Notes under the pieces: generated by a model
Told to the model about the DNA's origin: nothing
Seen by the model: the letters and a program-made list of their open reading frames with translations, nothing else
Databases searched by the model: none
Shown: positions 34,328 through 45,925 of the stretch, in pieces
Layout of the letters: each line of letters opens with the position of its first letter
Position numbering within the stretch: the stretch's first letter is position 1
DNA from: Lepidodermella squamata
Taxonomy: Eukaryota > Gastrotricha
Assembly: GCA_047495785.1 (NCBI GenBank)
Contig: JBLDXI010000013.1
Location: 2,480,001 to 2,544,000 of the forward strand
Direction: 5' to 3'
Length of the DNA: 64,000 nt
Made by a program: the position numbers and the translations under genes

Positions 34328-35363
34328 ATGGATGCCGATACTTCACAGGTGGTCGTGCGTTTCAACGACGTTCCAACCTTTTACAGCCCAGTGGTCGATA
34401 CGGCTGTTCAGACTGATTTGCCGTCACCCTGGGCGACCGATGTGAGGCGGAATAGAACAGATCACGACACACCGTCTGTAGCTCCGATGACGTCAATTGT
34501 AAACGAATCTCCGTTCAATACTACGAATTCTCAGCTGGAAAGTCTCACAGAACTTGATATTCAGAACAACCCAATGATGATTACTAGGCGGTCGCTATAT
34601 CACAAGTCGTTCAACACGCCAGAATTTGAGGAGGAAATACATTTGTGAGTGCACTGTATCGATTTATAAATTATTGTAACTTCGTTATTTCCTTCCTATA
34701 ATTTTTGTCTGATGTGAATTTTCTTAAATTTTCTTAAAATAATTTACAGGAGAGATATTCCTTCTCGCGTCGATGATATCAATATTACCCTCGGTATATT
34801 GTTAGACGAAACAGACGACAAATCAAAATCTTTAGTTGAGGAGCTGCGACCCATTTTCAAGCATTTGGAATTTTTCGGTAGTTATTTTTTACCCTTATTT
34901 TTTACTATTCAAACAATTACGGTTACAGAATCGAAGCTTCCGATGGAAGGCAACAATATCGACATGAGCAAGTTAGCGTGGTCTTGCGACTGTTTCATGA
35001 TCATCGTCAGAGGTGACTTACTGCCTGATAAAGCGGCTCAAAACTTCACCCATTTTCTGCCAAACGGTTCCGCCGAGGCGAAAAACAATCCATTCTACGC
35101 CAAACCAACAGCTATTGCATGCGAAGGTACACTTCTATTTATCATCAGTGAAAAAATTAAGGTGGCGTTTTCATCTTTTTATTTTAGAAATTTCATTGGT
35201 CTCGGATCTTCGTAATTTTTTGAATTCGATCGGTGCTGTCGTGATGCCTTCGGTTTTAACCACAACCGCCAATATGCCGGCAAGTGAGAGCAAGGCGGTG
35301 AATGAGCTCAAATTATACGCAACAGCCCTCAAACTCATCAAATTGAGTACTCTGACTGTGTAA
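34328..35363 (+). CDS. Unrecognised protein, about 280 residues
   Basis: Four exons (34328-34644, 34750-34877, 34929-35126 and 35188-35363) join in frame with ordinary splice sites, so this is a real gene. The N-terminal third is polar and Ser/Thr-rich (DTAVQTDLPSPW, MTSIVNESPFNTT). The rest looks folded: DINITLGILLDETDD, LVEELRPIFKHLEFF, KLAWSCDCFMIIVRGDLLPD, SLVSDLRNFLNSIGAVVMP, and a final helix LKLYATALKLIKL. There is no signal peptide or transmembrane segment, so a cytosolic or nuclear protein is likely. I do not recognise the family. A truncated, broken copy of exons 2-3 sits at 22641-22883. The gene converges with VPS15. Confidence 0.75.
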
Positions 35364-35623
35364 TAAAATACTCAATTATTCAAAATTTACCTTTATTTTT
35401 CATCATGCATTTTTCGACAAAACAAATTATTCCGCAAAAAATCAAAGTTTGACCTAATTTCGCATACAATAACGTTCACAATAATAATAATAATAAATCG
35501 ATAATACAATAGACAAAGGCCGCGTTATCGTCTGTTTTTTTATCATGGTCGTATAAAGCTGAGAAAGCACCGACATTCAATCAAAATTCATACAAAACTG
35601 GGTTATTATCGTCTCGAAGAATC

Positions 35624-38600
35624 TCATTTCCAAACTTTGATTGTGCCATCACGTGATGTTGTAACCAAGTAAGGCTGAGCAGCCCGACACACTGTGACAC
35701 CTGTAATTATATCCCGGTGACCCGGCGGCACCCACAGGGGCGAAACCGCATCGGGCGGGATGGCCCGGGCAGGCGATCCGCCTAAACCCTGCTCAGCCTC
35801 GGCGATGACCTCAGTTCCATCGATAATTCGCGATTCATAGCGGCAATTCAGGCTTTGCGGGTCTCGAGCCGCTGGCACGACTAGTCGGCACTGCTGCGCA
35901 CCGGTAAGGTTCCACAAACGAACTCGCTGGTCGGAGGAACCCGTGAAAAATTGCCGACCATCAGGGAATGGATACACAGCAGATACGTAGTGATGCGAAT
36001 TCTGAGTTTGCTGCAAAAAAATTAAAATAATAAATAAATCGAAATAAATTGATGTTACTTACACTTTGGAAGGCTAGGGGTGGGTTAGTACTGGCCCAAA
36101 GTGCCTTGAGGCGTGACCCGGTTTCAATGTCCCACGAGCTGAATTCATTATTACCCTGGAACCCAGCGTAGACGCTCTTCGACGGCGCCGAATCCGGCAG
36201 CAAATAACGAACCCGGTGATTATGAGGGTGGACGATATTTTTCACAGCCAGCCTAAAACGCGCATCCCACGCTGTGAGAACACCACTTGACGAACCGGTA
36301 ACGAAGCAGTAAGAATCCGGGATGTCACAGGCGGCCATGATAAGGCCTGATCTCAAATCAGCCTGTTGCGACCAAACAACCCAGTTGGACGGGTTCATGC
36401 GCCAATCGACGAGCATAACTCGGCCTAAGGCGGTTGCGACCCATCCTAGACTCAGGTTGAAACTGCAGACCGCTGCGGACATGACGTGATCGCGTTCGAC
36501 CTCTTGGTGATTCTTCAAACTGGCGAAAACCGGCTGGCAACAGTCGCTGAGGTCGATGTTCGACGCGCCCTGGCCGAGTTTGATCACGTGAACGCAGCCA
36601 GTTGTCGAAATCGCGACCATGTGGTTGTAGTAGTTGAGCAACTGGCGCATTTTGTGATCGGCGCCGCAGTTGTACCGAACAATGGACTGATTGACAATTT
36701 GACTTCCGTCCATTTTGTTGCAATCGTACAGGCGAACGAGGCCGTCATCGCTGGCTGTTGCGAACAGGGACTGATCGAAGCCGTTGCCGACTGGTGTTAG
36801 CCGATACATAGGACCACTGGTTTCGTTGAAATTCGCGACCAGAATGGACTTGATCTGCAAAAATTCATGAAAAGCTTAATTTATCAGCTGTCATTGAATA
36901 AGCAAAAAATCTACTGAAAAATTGCAAATACCCAGTAAAAATTGAAAGGCAACGATTACTGGCCTTTGCCGTGGCCTGAGTCAATTGTTTTTTGTAAATG
37001 TTAAATTTTCATGTTTTAGGCTTTAATCCACCTTAAAAGATGAGTTGCCGAAAGGTTCAACACTTAATTGTTACCCTTTCACGGCCGACATTTGTTCAGC
37101 CAAGCCAACAAATGATTTTTAGAATTTTCAGGCAAATGAAGCCAATAGAAAATATTTATAAAATCTTCGGCGATTTCTTTCAAGGACGCATTCTCTAAAA
37201 TTCGCATTTTAGTGGTGTGCTTGGAAATCAATTTTCTCAGCAACCCTTTTACTTTCGCTTTGATCTAGAAAGCGACATCAAGAGCTCACGATGTCAGAAA
37301 TCCCGCCAACTCCCAATTTTCCAGTTTTAATTGGGAATTCAAAATTGCAATGAATTTCAAGCTGGATACAAAAATTTAGTTTCAGGTATCTCACTCAGAG
37401 TTTGATTTGTTCAAAAAACAACAGGTAAGAAAACAAACCTGTAGCGATGGAAACGCGCTGGTTTGAGCCTGTCTGGCTCGGATTCCGCTGAAAATTGGAT
37501 CCGTATTCGCTTTCGCCAGTCGGTTTTCGACGAAAGATTGCGACGCACTCTCCGGGGCAGCGCCCAGATTGATGCCAGAAACCAAAACGCCGCGAACCAG
37601 CGAGGTCATAGAAACGCTATTTATGCCCATTGGCGATAGACAGGCCGAATCCGGGGCGACAACCGCCGAGACCTGACTGCTGCTAGTTGACGTCGACAGC
37701 CCACCAACAGTCGCGCCACTTATCGTCGATGACGCATTCGTTTGCGTCGAAGTGACGGTATTAAAATTTGACGAAGAAACACCCTGATCACTGGTTTGAT
37801 TACTACTCGCTTCTGAGCTTCGCTGCACTGCAATTTCAATCGAATTTGAGCTAGGCGGGGTCGATCGCACTGCTCCGAACATTTCACGCCATTCTGTGTT
37901 AACGTCATCGTCTTCATTGCGAGTCCGACGGGGCGGCCCAATTTCCCAGGCGCTACCTGATTGACCACCCCCACCTGGCGGGACTGCGATTTGAAACGGG
38001 TTCGTGATAAAACGTCTCCTCGCTTCTTCCATTCGAATGCGTTTCAAAGAAGGTGGTTTCAACAAATTCTGACCGTTGATAAAATTTCCGGTGACAGTAA
38101 CCAGAGCGGCGGGTAGAGTGGGTCCGGATTTGTTCGTCTGAGTCAGTTGTTCGTTAACAATGCTCCTCAACGGGCGGGTTCGCTTCAGAAAATCACGCAG
38201 ATTCAACAAATACTGCTCATGTTCCGGTTTCATGCCCATATTTCGCATTCGCTCCATGCTGCCGGCCGCTTTTTCTGTAATTCCATCCGGAAATCGACCG
38301 TTAAAACTCGAAGCACGTCGCTTGCTTGATAGCAAATCGAAAATTCCGTCGAAGTATTGCGATTTCAGGATAAAATCGTAGATTGGACGGGGAATTTCTT
38401 CCTTCAAAGCAACTGCCAGCATTTTTTGGTCGTTGAATTGGCTCAACGGGTATCGGAGGTAAGGCTCCAATTTCGGCCTTACATAACAAATAACGTCCGC
38501 AGACGGCGAACTAGCGGCTAGAATTGAACAGAATTCAACCGCGGCTGCTCTCAGCCATTGATTAGGGTGGGCGAGGAAGGGTCGAATGTGGTCGAAAAGC

Positions 38601-40666
38601 TCGTGTTTTGTAAATCGTTCCAACAAACCGGCTAGGGTAAGTCGAGAGGTGCACCAAATCGTGCGGAAAATGACAAATTCCTCTGCATCGGCCAAGCCCT
38701 GAATCAACAAAGGCTTGAGAATTTTATCGACTTGCGCCCCGATGTAAGCACTGATGGCTAAAATCGCCATGTAAAACTCCATTCTCAGTTGCCAATCGAA
38801 TTTATCGTTCAAAAATGTGACCATATGTGACAGTAAAATGTCGCAGGTTTTTTGAAAGCCGAAAACAGTGCATAGATCAACAACTGACCCCTCGAGTAGA
38901 GAACGACGGACGATTGAACTAGAATCTGAAATTAAACCAACAACCGTGTGTTGAATCGAAGAATGCAGCAGCAGTTCATCACGCTCGTAAGACGCCAAAT
39001 CAGTACTAGCATCCCGATTCGATCGCAAAAAAAACACGGCCGTTTGAGCAAATTGGCCGACTTTCCGAGCCAAAGTCGCCCGAACCAAGGCACTTTCATC
39101 GCTAATAAGACTAGCAATTTCTGGTAGAATATACTCTGTAAAAACGGCGGCTTCGGACGGTGGAACAGTTTTGATATTTCTCAAGCTATCGGCCAGAACT
39201 GAAACCAACTCACAACGAACCAGGTAACTTGGGTCGTTGACAAAACAAATGAGAAACGGAATGATGCGTTCCAAAACAATTGAGTCCGGCAGATGCGAAC
39301 TTAATATGAAGCAAATGTTTAAATACTTCAATTTGGACTCAAGGCGGCGCAGGTTTCTTGCGCACGATAGGACCAACGGCAACAGCAAAATGGTTCCCTC
39401 ATCCCCGGCAATGTCGTCCAAAATATTTCTCCCCGGCCGAGTTATATCCGCGTGAATTTTCTCGATGATATCATCAACACAAGTCATCGGCTTTTCCAGC
39501 AACGCATCAAACAGTGGTTTCAGGGTAGTATAGAAGTACGATGGAAAAGCTTTGTCGCGAAATTGGACAAGGTATGAATCGGCTGAATCTCGCAATTGTG
39601 AATCAGCTTGAATCATATGCCGAACCATGGACTGAATTGCTGGGTCTTGAATTTTCGATAACACAGCTTCAGGGAAATATTGACCTCGTTTGAATAACAA
39701 CAGCTGCTCAAGATCAAACAAAATTTGACCTTCAGTGAAAAGCTCAGCAATAACACAGCCAGCGGAAAAAATGTCCATTTTGTGCGTGAGTTGAACGTTC
39801 CCTGGAAACTCATCGTTTCCAAGGTCTCGCCAGCCAGCAATAGACTGTTGCTGAAGTTGGCTTGCCTGATTTTGAGAAGAAGCAGGGGAAACAAATCGTT
39901 CAGGTGCCAAATAACAAGTCCTTCGGCGAGCGGTGTCAAAGAAGTAAGAAAAATCACTAGGGTTGTCCTAAAAGACATTTCAAATGATGGCAAATAAATA
40001 ATTAGTTTAGTTTAAATTTACGATAGGCAGAGACGTAGGCTTGAAATTAGCAAAGTCGCTGATTACCAACCAGTTCCAAGACGTTATGAGAACGTTTTCA
40101 GACTTGATGTCGCCATGGCAAACGTTGTGCTTTTGACATTGCTCCAATGCACATAGCAACTGGAATGCAAGCCACTTTTTCTCGATCAATGTTAAGAAAG
40201 GGCGAGTGCTGATTCTATCGTACAAGCTATACGAAAAATAAGGCCGAACCAGGTAGGCATAGCCATATCGTTCCTGGATTTTAACTTGTAAGTAGGGGCA
40301 ACAGTTTCTGCAACCCGACAGCTTCTTCTCCAGCACTGAATATCGAAGAATATTGAATGATTCATTAATAAGACGAAAACATACCATCAAGTCGCTCCTT
40401 GTAATAAGCGAGAGGGATAGAGCTATCCAAAATGATGAAGAACTTGATCACGTAGTAGCCTCCGTTCGAATCTCTGGCTCTGGCAACTTTAAGAAATCGG
40501 GTGATACCGAAGCTATACAGATCAACATTATTGATTATTCACAGCCAGTAAACAGACGAGAGACGAGAACTAACCTTTTGTCGTACTTGTACTCTTGAAT
40601 TTCCGAGAAATAGTGTTCCAAGGGTCTAATTTGAGCTGGCACGATGCCAGCCAACTGGTTCCCCAT
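35624..40666 (-). CDS. PIK3R4: VPS15 / PI3-kinase regulatory subunit 4
   Basis: Six exons (40575-40666, 40385-40512, 40022-40335, 37439-39967, 36063-36854 and 35624-36010) join in frame to about 1,413 residues. The N-terminus [13 protein letters not shown] is the VPS15 myristoylation signal. Next is the atypical kinase domain with [16 protein letters not shown] in place of [13 protein letters not shown] in place of DFG, and [12 protein letters not shown] followed by [15 protein letters not shown] repeats follow (about residues 390-620), then a Ser-rich linker. A WD40 propeller starts at about residue 1022 ([16 protein letters not shown]) and runs to the terminal [13 protein letters not shown]15 is the scaffold of the VPS34 lipid-kinase complexes in endosome traffic and autophagy. 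It starts 730 bases from FPGT, which runs the other way. Confidence 0.97.
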
Positions 40667-41396
40667 GAAAACTTCCTTCAAATGTTTCCAATTATACTAC
40701 GCAATAAATAATAAACAAAGATATCAAAGAACTGAGAATTTCTGACAGCTAGTTCGTCGAAATGAACAGAAAAGAAACTAGAAACCTCATCGGCGGCAAC
40801 TGAAAAATAAAATTGGAACATTTCCGGCTCGACGCTCGAATTAAACCAAGCACCGAAGAGAAGCGACTGCTTTCGTCCGATTGATTTATAAGAGCCAGAA
40901 GGGATAGCCGATTCAACACGTCGAACGGTTCGATTAACATAAGGTCTAAAAGCAATCAGCCTTCGCTCTTTTCATCATCTCAGCTGACACCCTTTTTGTT
41001 TCGGACTCTCTCTCGCGTCTGTCTTTTTTTGCGCCAATAAGCTCAATCAAAATAGGTTTTGACCGTAAAATAAAATGATTTCAATGATCAATGAGTTCAT
41101 TCCATGGAAATGCTTTTTACAGACAATGAGCTAAATCCCGAAAAAATCTGGCCTTAATGGCGGGCTAGAAGGAGCGCGTGGCAAAAATGCGGAAGAAATC
41201 GCCGGTCACGAGCCCCTCGGCACGCTTGCCTTTCGTCAGTGATTTGAGCTCGCTCTCGCTTTGAGCTTTGATCTGTTTTCTGACAAGCAGCGATCGATGC
41301 AACGACTTTTTTATTACCTGTTATATTATTCTTGTCGCATCTTATATTAATAACTCTCTACTCTCTTTCTGTCCCGTAGAATTTGCTGAGAAGGAA
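40667..41396. other. Divergent promoter region VPS15/FPGT
   Basis: This gap lies between the two divergent starts. An acceptor-like GCGTAG is about 28 bases before the VPS15 ATG, and CTTTCTGTCCCGTAG (about 41365-41379) is about 17 bases before the FPGT ATG. Both could be UTR introns or trans-splice sites. Confidence 0.5.
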
Positions 41397-43166
41397 ATGA
41401 CAATGGCTCGAAACAGTGATAGTGTCTTCGATCCGATATCTTCTTACATGTCGAAGCTGGTGTCAGACTATAACACGTTGCGTTTCTCTGCAAGTCGTGA
41501 ATCTTTTGAATTCTGGGATATTGTTGTTCTAACGGCGAGTAATGAGGAACAGAAGCAAGCCTTCGAAATGATGATTCAAAGTCGCCTTAATAGTAGCAAT
41601 CCATTGCCTTCTTTTGTCGACTATTTTGTTGTTGCTGATCCTCCTGGCTGCAAGGTTGGCAATGGAGGATCTACATTACACACGCTTCATGAGTTGCACT
41701 GCAAGTTTGGCGATAAACTATTCAGTAGCCGAGTCCTGCTAATGCATTGTGGAGGCCAAAGTCAAAGGCTTCCTTCTGCATCTATTCTTGGTAAAATATT
41801 TTCCCCACTGCCGACTGGCCAGCCTATCTTCGAATTTATCGACATAAAGTTATGCAATTACCTGCCATTTATCAAAAATATGAAACCCGGCGTGTTTCTC
41901 GTACCGTGCGATGACGTACAACCTCTTTGTCTCCGTGAGCCTTTTCTACCTGAAAATTGCGCATTCAACAAGAGTGGCTTCTCTGTTGTGGCCCATCCAT
42001 CGACTCTTGAGATCGGAACAAAGCATGGTGTCTATGTTTTGCCCATTGATAGTCTTGTTGACGAGTATGTCGACTTGGTTCCCGTGAAGAGAGTACTTCA
42101 GAAACCAACCGTCACTGCCATGCGGAAGGCTAATGCAATTTTGCACAATACCAGCGGCAAAGAGTTCTGTTATTCTGACAGTACCTTCTATTTTTGTCAT
42201 TCGATTTCGCAAAAACTGCTGAAGTTTTATCACCAAGAAGCTCCCTTGACATGCGAAATCGATTCTTACGGCGACTTCTTACAATGTCTTGGCCCGCTCG
42301 CAACCTCTGACTACGTTACAGACGACCGTAATGTTTCTTCTGTCTCTTCTACCCTCCAACAAACTAGACTTCGCGTTTATGATCTCCTCCACAACGAACC
42401 TGTTAACGCTTTGGTATTGCACAAGTCGGCCTATATTCACTTTGGGACCATGCCCGAATACATCAACAATATGGTTGACGCTGATTATATTTTGAGCAAA
42501 GCTCATTCTAGCAATCCTGGCCTTCGTCACTTCTTTGAGCCCTACCATCCGAATGCCCTGAAAATTACCTTAGTAGACTCATTCTTGCATTCCGCCTTTA
42601 AATGTGACATGTCTGCTTGCATCATGCGAAGTGTGGTTGGTCCCAATGTTAACATTCATGCCCCATGTGTTGTCATTGAATATTCGTTTTTGACCTCTCG
42701 TTTGTGCATCGAATCGGAATGTATCATCAGCCAATGCTTCTGGCGAAATTCTAGTGAAAGCTTGAAAATTCCTTCTGGTTTGTTTTTGTATACCTTGGCA
42801 ATCCGTGGAGGCTTGTTTGCCACTGTCGCATTTGGTGTCTACGATGATTTGAAATACTCTGTTGCTGGTTGTGACTTGAAATATCTGAATAGCAACGTAA
42901 CATACGGTTCGGTTGCGAAAGCTCATAATATAACGAATTCTGTGGAAACGAAGCTCAATCTTTGGAATGCTAAATTATTCCGCGCATTTGCGACACCGGA
43001 CGAGGCTTTTTCTCAAACAGTAAACTTTGTCAATTCCGCACTTGCTCTACATGGAGACAAGGCTGACAGCGGGAGCTCACCCGGCGAATATTTCAGCATC
43101 GCTGAACTCTTAGCAATGAGTGATGTCAAAGAAACTATCAAGCTTCGCCAAGCTACTCAAATCTAA
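41397..43166 (+). CDS. FPGT: Fucose-1-phosphate guanylyltransferase
   Basis: A single exon of 589 residues from the ATG at 41397; an acceptor-like site lies just upstream. The nucleotide-binding and glycine-rich region is clear: FEFWDIVVLTASNEEQ, PPGCKVGNGGSTL, LLMHCGGQSQRLPSASILGKIF and FLVPCDDV. Further family blocks are FSVVAHPSTLEIGTKHGVYVL, CYSDSTFYF, EIDSYGDFLQCLGP and the beta-helix-like CIMRSVVGPNVNIHAPCVVIEYSFL. The length equals human FPGT (about 590-600). The enzyme joins L-fucose-1-phosphate and GTP to make GDP-fucose in the cytosol (salvage route) for fucosylation in the Golgi. DDOST starts only 131 bases downstream on the same strand. Confidence 0.96.
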   Translation: MTMARNSDSVFDPISSYMSKLVSDYNTLRFSASRESFEFWDIVVLTASNEEQKQAFEMMIQSRLNSSNPLPSFVDYFVVADPPGCKVGNGGSTLHTLHELHCKFGDKLFSSRVLLMHCGGQSQRLPSASILGKIFSPLPTGQPIFEFIDIKLCNYLPFIKNMKPGVFLVPCDDVQPLCLREPFLPENCAFNKSGFSVVAHPSTLEIGTKHGVYVLPIDSLVDEYVDLVPVKRVLQKPTVTAMRKANAILHNTSGKEFCYSDSTFYFCHSISQKLLKFYHQEAPLTCEIDSYGDFLQCLGPLATSDYVTDDRNVSSVSSTLQQTRLRVYDLLHNEPVNALVLHKSAYIHFGTMPEYINNMVDADYILSKAHSSNPGLRHFFEPYHPNALKITLVDSFLHSAFKCDMSACIMRSVVGPNVNIHAPCVVIEYSFLTSRLCIESECIISQCFWRNSSESLKIPSGLFLYTLAIRGGLFATVAFGVYDDLKYSVAGCDLKYLNSNVTYGSVAKAHNITNSVETKLNLWNAKLFRAFATPDEAFSQTVNFVNSALALHGDKADSGSSPGEYFSIAELLAMSDVKETIKLRQATQI

Positions 43167-43280
43167 TTTATGCATTGACAATCCATGTCTGGCTGTGCCT
43201 TTCAGACTTGTACTAACTTATTTTTCTTGGTGTTGTCTTTATGGAGAAAAGCAACTAAATTAGTTTGATTTTATATTCTT

Positions 43281-43295
43281 AATTTTTCATTATAG
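43281..43295 (+). other. Candidate trans-splice acceptor before DDOST
   Basis: AATTTTTCATTATAG lies two bases before the DDOST start codon and 115 bases after the FPGT stop. No exon can fit between the two genes upstream of it, so an acceptor here makes best sense as a spliced-leader site. This is inference, since the leader itself is not in the window. Confidence 0.5.
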
Positions 43296-43297
43296 GA

Positions 43298-45622
43298 ATG
43301 AATTTTATTTACGTTGCTGCCCTTTTGTTGGCGGTTGGCTACGTGAAAGCCGCGGAACGTACCCTAATCTTGGTCGACAACTGGGGTATTCGTGAAACCC
43401 ATTCTCAATACTTCAAATTTCTGAAAGGTACGAGATTTCACATATATTTTATGAATATTCATGAAACGTAAAATTAAATGATGGTTGTGAACAATCTCTG
43501 AATGCTCTTATGATTACGAACTTTATATTATGCTGATAAATCTAAAGTTTTGCACCTTTTTCCATAATTATTTTCGCTCTGCTAAGAAGTTTTTTGTCTT
43601 ATCAGATTCTGGCTTCGAACTGACCTTCAAGACTGCTGATGACAAGTCGATCAATTTGTTCAAGTACGGCGAGCGCAGCTACGACCACCTCATCCTGTTC
43701 TGCCCCTCAGTCCAGGAATTCGGCAATTCGCTGACCGTCCAAGATCTGTCTGCCTTCGTTGACCAGGGTGGCAACGTGATCGTTGGCGCAAATTCTCAAA
43801 TCGAAGATCAAATTCGCGAGTTCGGTTCTGAATGCGGTGTCGAATTCGATGAAGGCAAGACCGCTGTTATCGATCATTTGTCCTACTCGCTGCCGACCAC
43901 CACCGGAACTTCGATCCCTGACGATGGCCGCCACACCCTGGTTGTCGCTGAATCGAACCAGCTCATCAACTCTGACCTCATTGTCGGCAAACCGAGCGGC
44001 GCTCCTCTCCTCTACCGAGGCGTTGGTTTGGTCGCTGATAGCGAAAATCCTCTCGTCTACCCGGTTCTCCGCGCTTCAGCCACCTCTTACTCGTACAATC
44101 CCGACCAGGTAATTTTCTAGTTGGATTAAATTTATGTTTGAGGTGTTTTAACGATGAGTTGAACAATCTTTGATAAAACGATGATTTCTAAAAATGTCTG
44201 ATCTGAAAAACTACAAAAAATTATTCATGAAAAACAAGTTTTAAGGGTCGAGTTTTTAATTTTGAAATTTCGCTTTTTTCAGGCCATCTCTGATTTCCCG
44301 CTCGGTGTTGGCAAGAACATGCTCCTGATTGCTGCCCTCCAGGCTCGTAACAACGCCCGCGTCGTTCTGTCCGGCTCCATTGAATTTTTCTCGGACGCTT
44401 TCTTCGCTAGCTCGGTCCACAAATCCGGCGACGTTAAAACGTAATTTTTTGTTGCAATTATCATATTTTTGCTATACCTATTTACATGATGGTTGTGAAC
44501 AATCTCTGATCGTAGAATTGATTACGAACTTTTAAAAATTCTGATAAATTATTAAATTATTGCAAATTTGAGGAAGTTTTCAACCGGAAATGATAGAAAT
44601 ATTATATATTTTTCAGCCACGAGAAGTCTGGCAATGAGCAAGTTGCCAGGTCTGTCACCATGTGGGCCTTCAAGCAGTCCGGTGTTCTTCGTTACGGAAA
44701 CGTCCATCACCACCTAGTCACCGAGAAGACCACCCCGAAGGAGTACACGATCAACGACGACGTCGAATATACCATCGATATCGAACGCCTGGTTGACGGA
44801 AAATGGTCTCCCCTCGAAGCCACCGATGTCCAGCTCGAGTTCATCCGCATCGACCCGTTTGTCCGCACCGTTCTGAAGCGCAACGGCAAGACCTTCTCGG
44901 CTCGTTTCAAGCTGCCTGACGTTTATGGCGTGTTCAAATTCTCGGTCGAATACAACCGCGTCGGCTACACGTTCCTCAACTCAGTTACTCAGGTTAGTTG
45001 CATGAAAAAACGCCACGTGATGCTGTACTTTGCCCTCATAAATGCGTGTTTTTTCTTTCACGTGAATGGAATACATATCATTCAGAAAAAAGTGCTGTGG
45101 CTTTCTAGAATAAATACTCTATTCTTATCAGACCAAGTCCAGTGTTTGCTCAAGGCTAGCATAATTAAGCGTATAATCTAGTTGATTGTTTCAGAATGTT
45201 AGGTTCGCCATGATTTGTGGCTTATTTTTCAAGGCGTAGTTATCACACAATTAAAAATTAGTCGCGTGCCTTTGTGGCGCAGCTTCTTCAACAAAAAATG
45301 TACTCGTCCTAGTTCAAGACAGCATTATGTAATTCATCCTAACCTTTTAAAAGGGAGGAACCTCGTGCGGTATATTCAGTTATCATTTAAGGTATTCAAT
45401 TTTAGTAGTAGTAGTAGCAATAGCTCATTCACCGCATTTATATTATTTCATACTATTTTATAGGTGTCGGTCCGCCCGTTCACGCATCTGCAGTATGAGC
45501 GCTTCATTCCATGCGCCTACCCGTACTACGCATCGGCATTCTCCATGATGGGCGGTGTTGTTCTGCTCTCCCTGGTTTTCCTGCACTACCGCGAACCGAC
45601 GGCCAAGCCGAAAGCCGAGTAA
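43298..45622 (+). CDS. DDOST: Oligosaccharyltransferase 48-kDa subunit (DDOST/OST48/WBP1)
   Basis: Five exons (43298-43427, 43606-44108, 44283-44440, 44617-44992 and 45464-45622) join in frame to 441 residues, the family size. The signal peptide is [18 protein letters not shown]. Then come [71 protein letters not shown] and [18 protein letters not shown]. Near the C-terminus [13 protein letters not shown], all typical of OST48, leads into one membrane span ([13 protein letters not shown]) and a short cytosolic tail ending PKAE. It is part of the ER complex that moves the lipid-linked glycan onto Asn residues of nascent proteins. The exons are unusually GC-rich and codon-biased next to their AT-rich introns, as in highly expressed genes. 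FPGT precedes it by 131 bases and glycogenin follows by 303. Confidence 0.97.
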
Positions 45623-45900
45623 AAGCTCGCAGTGCAGTTTATTGTGTAACTACTAGTTTCATTACATGCGCGAAGACGATGCTTCATGAAAAACTTTTTT
45701 CCCGTCGATGAGCGCTTTTATGCTATTATGGTGAATATTCGGTTGGTGTCTGAATGTGTTATTATTATTATTATGTTCCGGGTTGTGCTCTAACGCATGC
45801 TTTATCTTGTCGATTGCCAAAAATTTTCGTTTGTGAAACAAACTAAACTGCTGTGACAACAATGAAACGAAAAATTTGAGTTGTGGAATTTCAAGGAGGA

Positions 45901-45915
45901 TTTTTCATTTCATAG
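45901..45915 (+). other. Candidate trans-splice acceptor before glycogenin
   Basis: TTTTTCATTTCATAG lies ten bases before the glycogenin ATG and about 280 bases after the DDOST stop. As with DDOST, it could be a spliced-leader acceptor of a downstream operon gene, or the end of a 5' UTR intron. Confidence 0.4.
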
Positions 45916-45925
45916 TGCGTTAAAA

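Noticed and set aside
37720-38381. Frames on both strands within the VPS15 large exon
   Set aside because: Shadows of the real VPS15 frame.
40455-40500. GTTCGAATCTC resembling a tRNA B box
   Set aside because: It is inside a VPS15 coding exon and no cloverleaf can be drawn around it.
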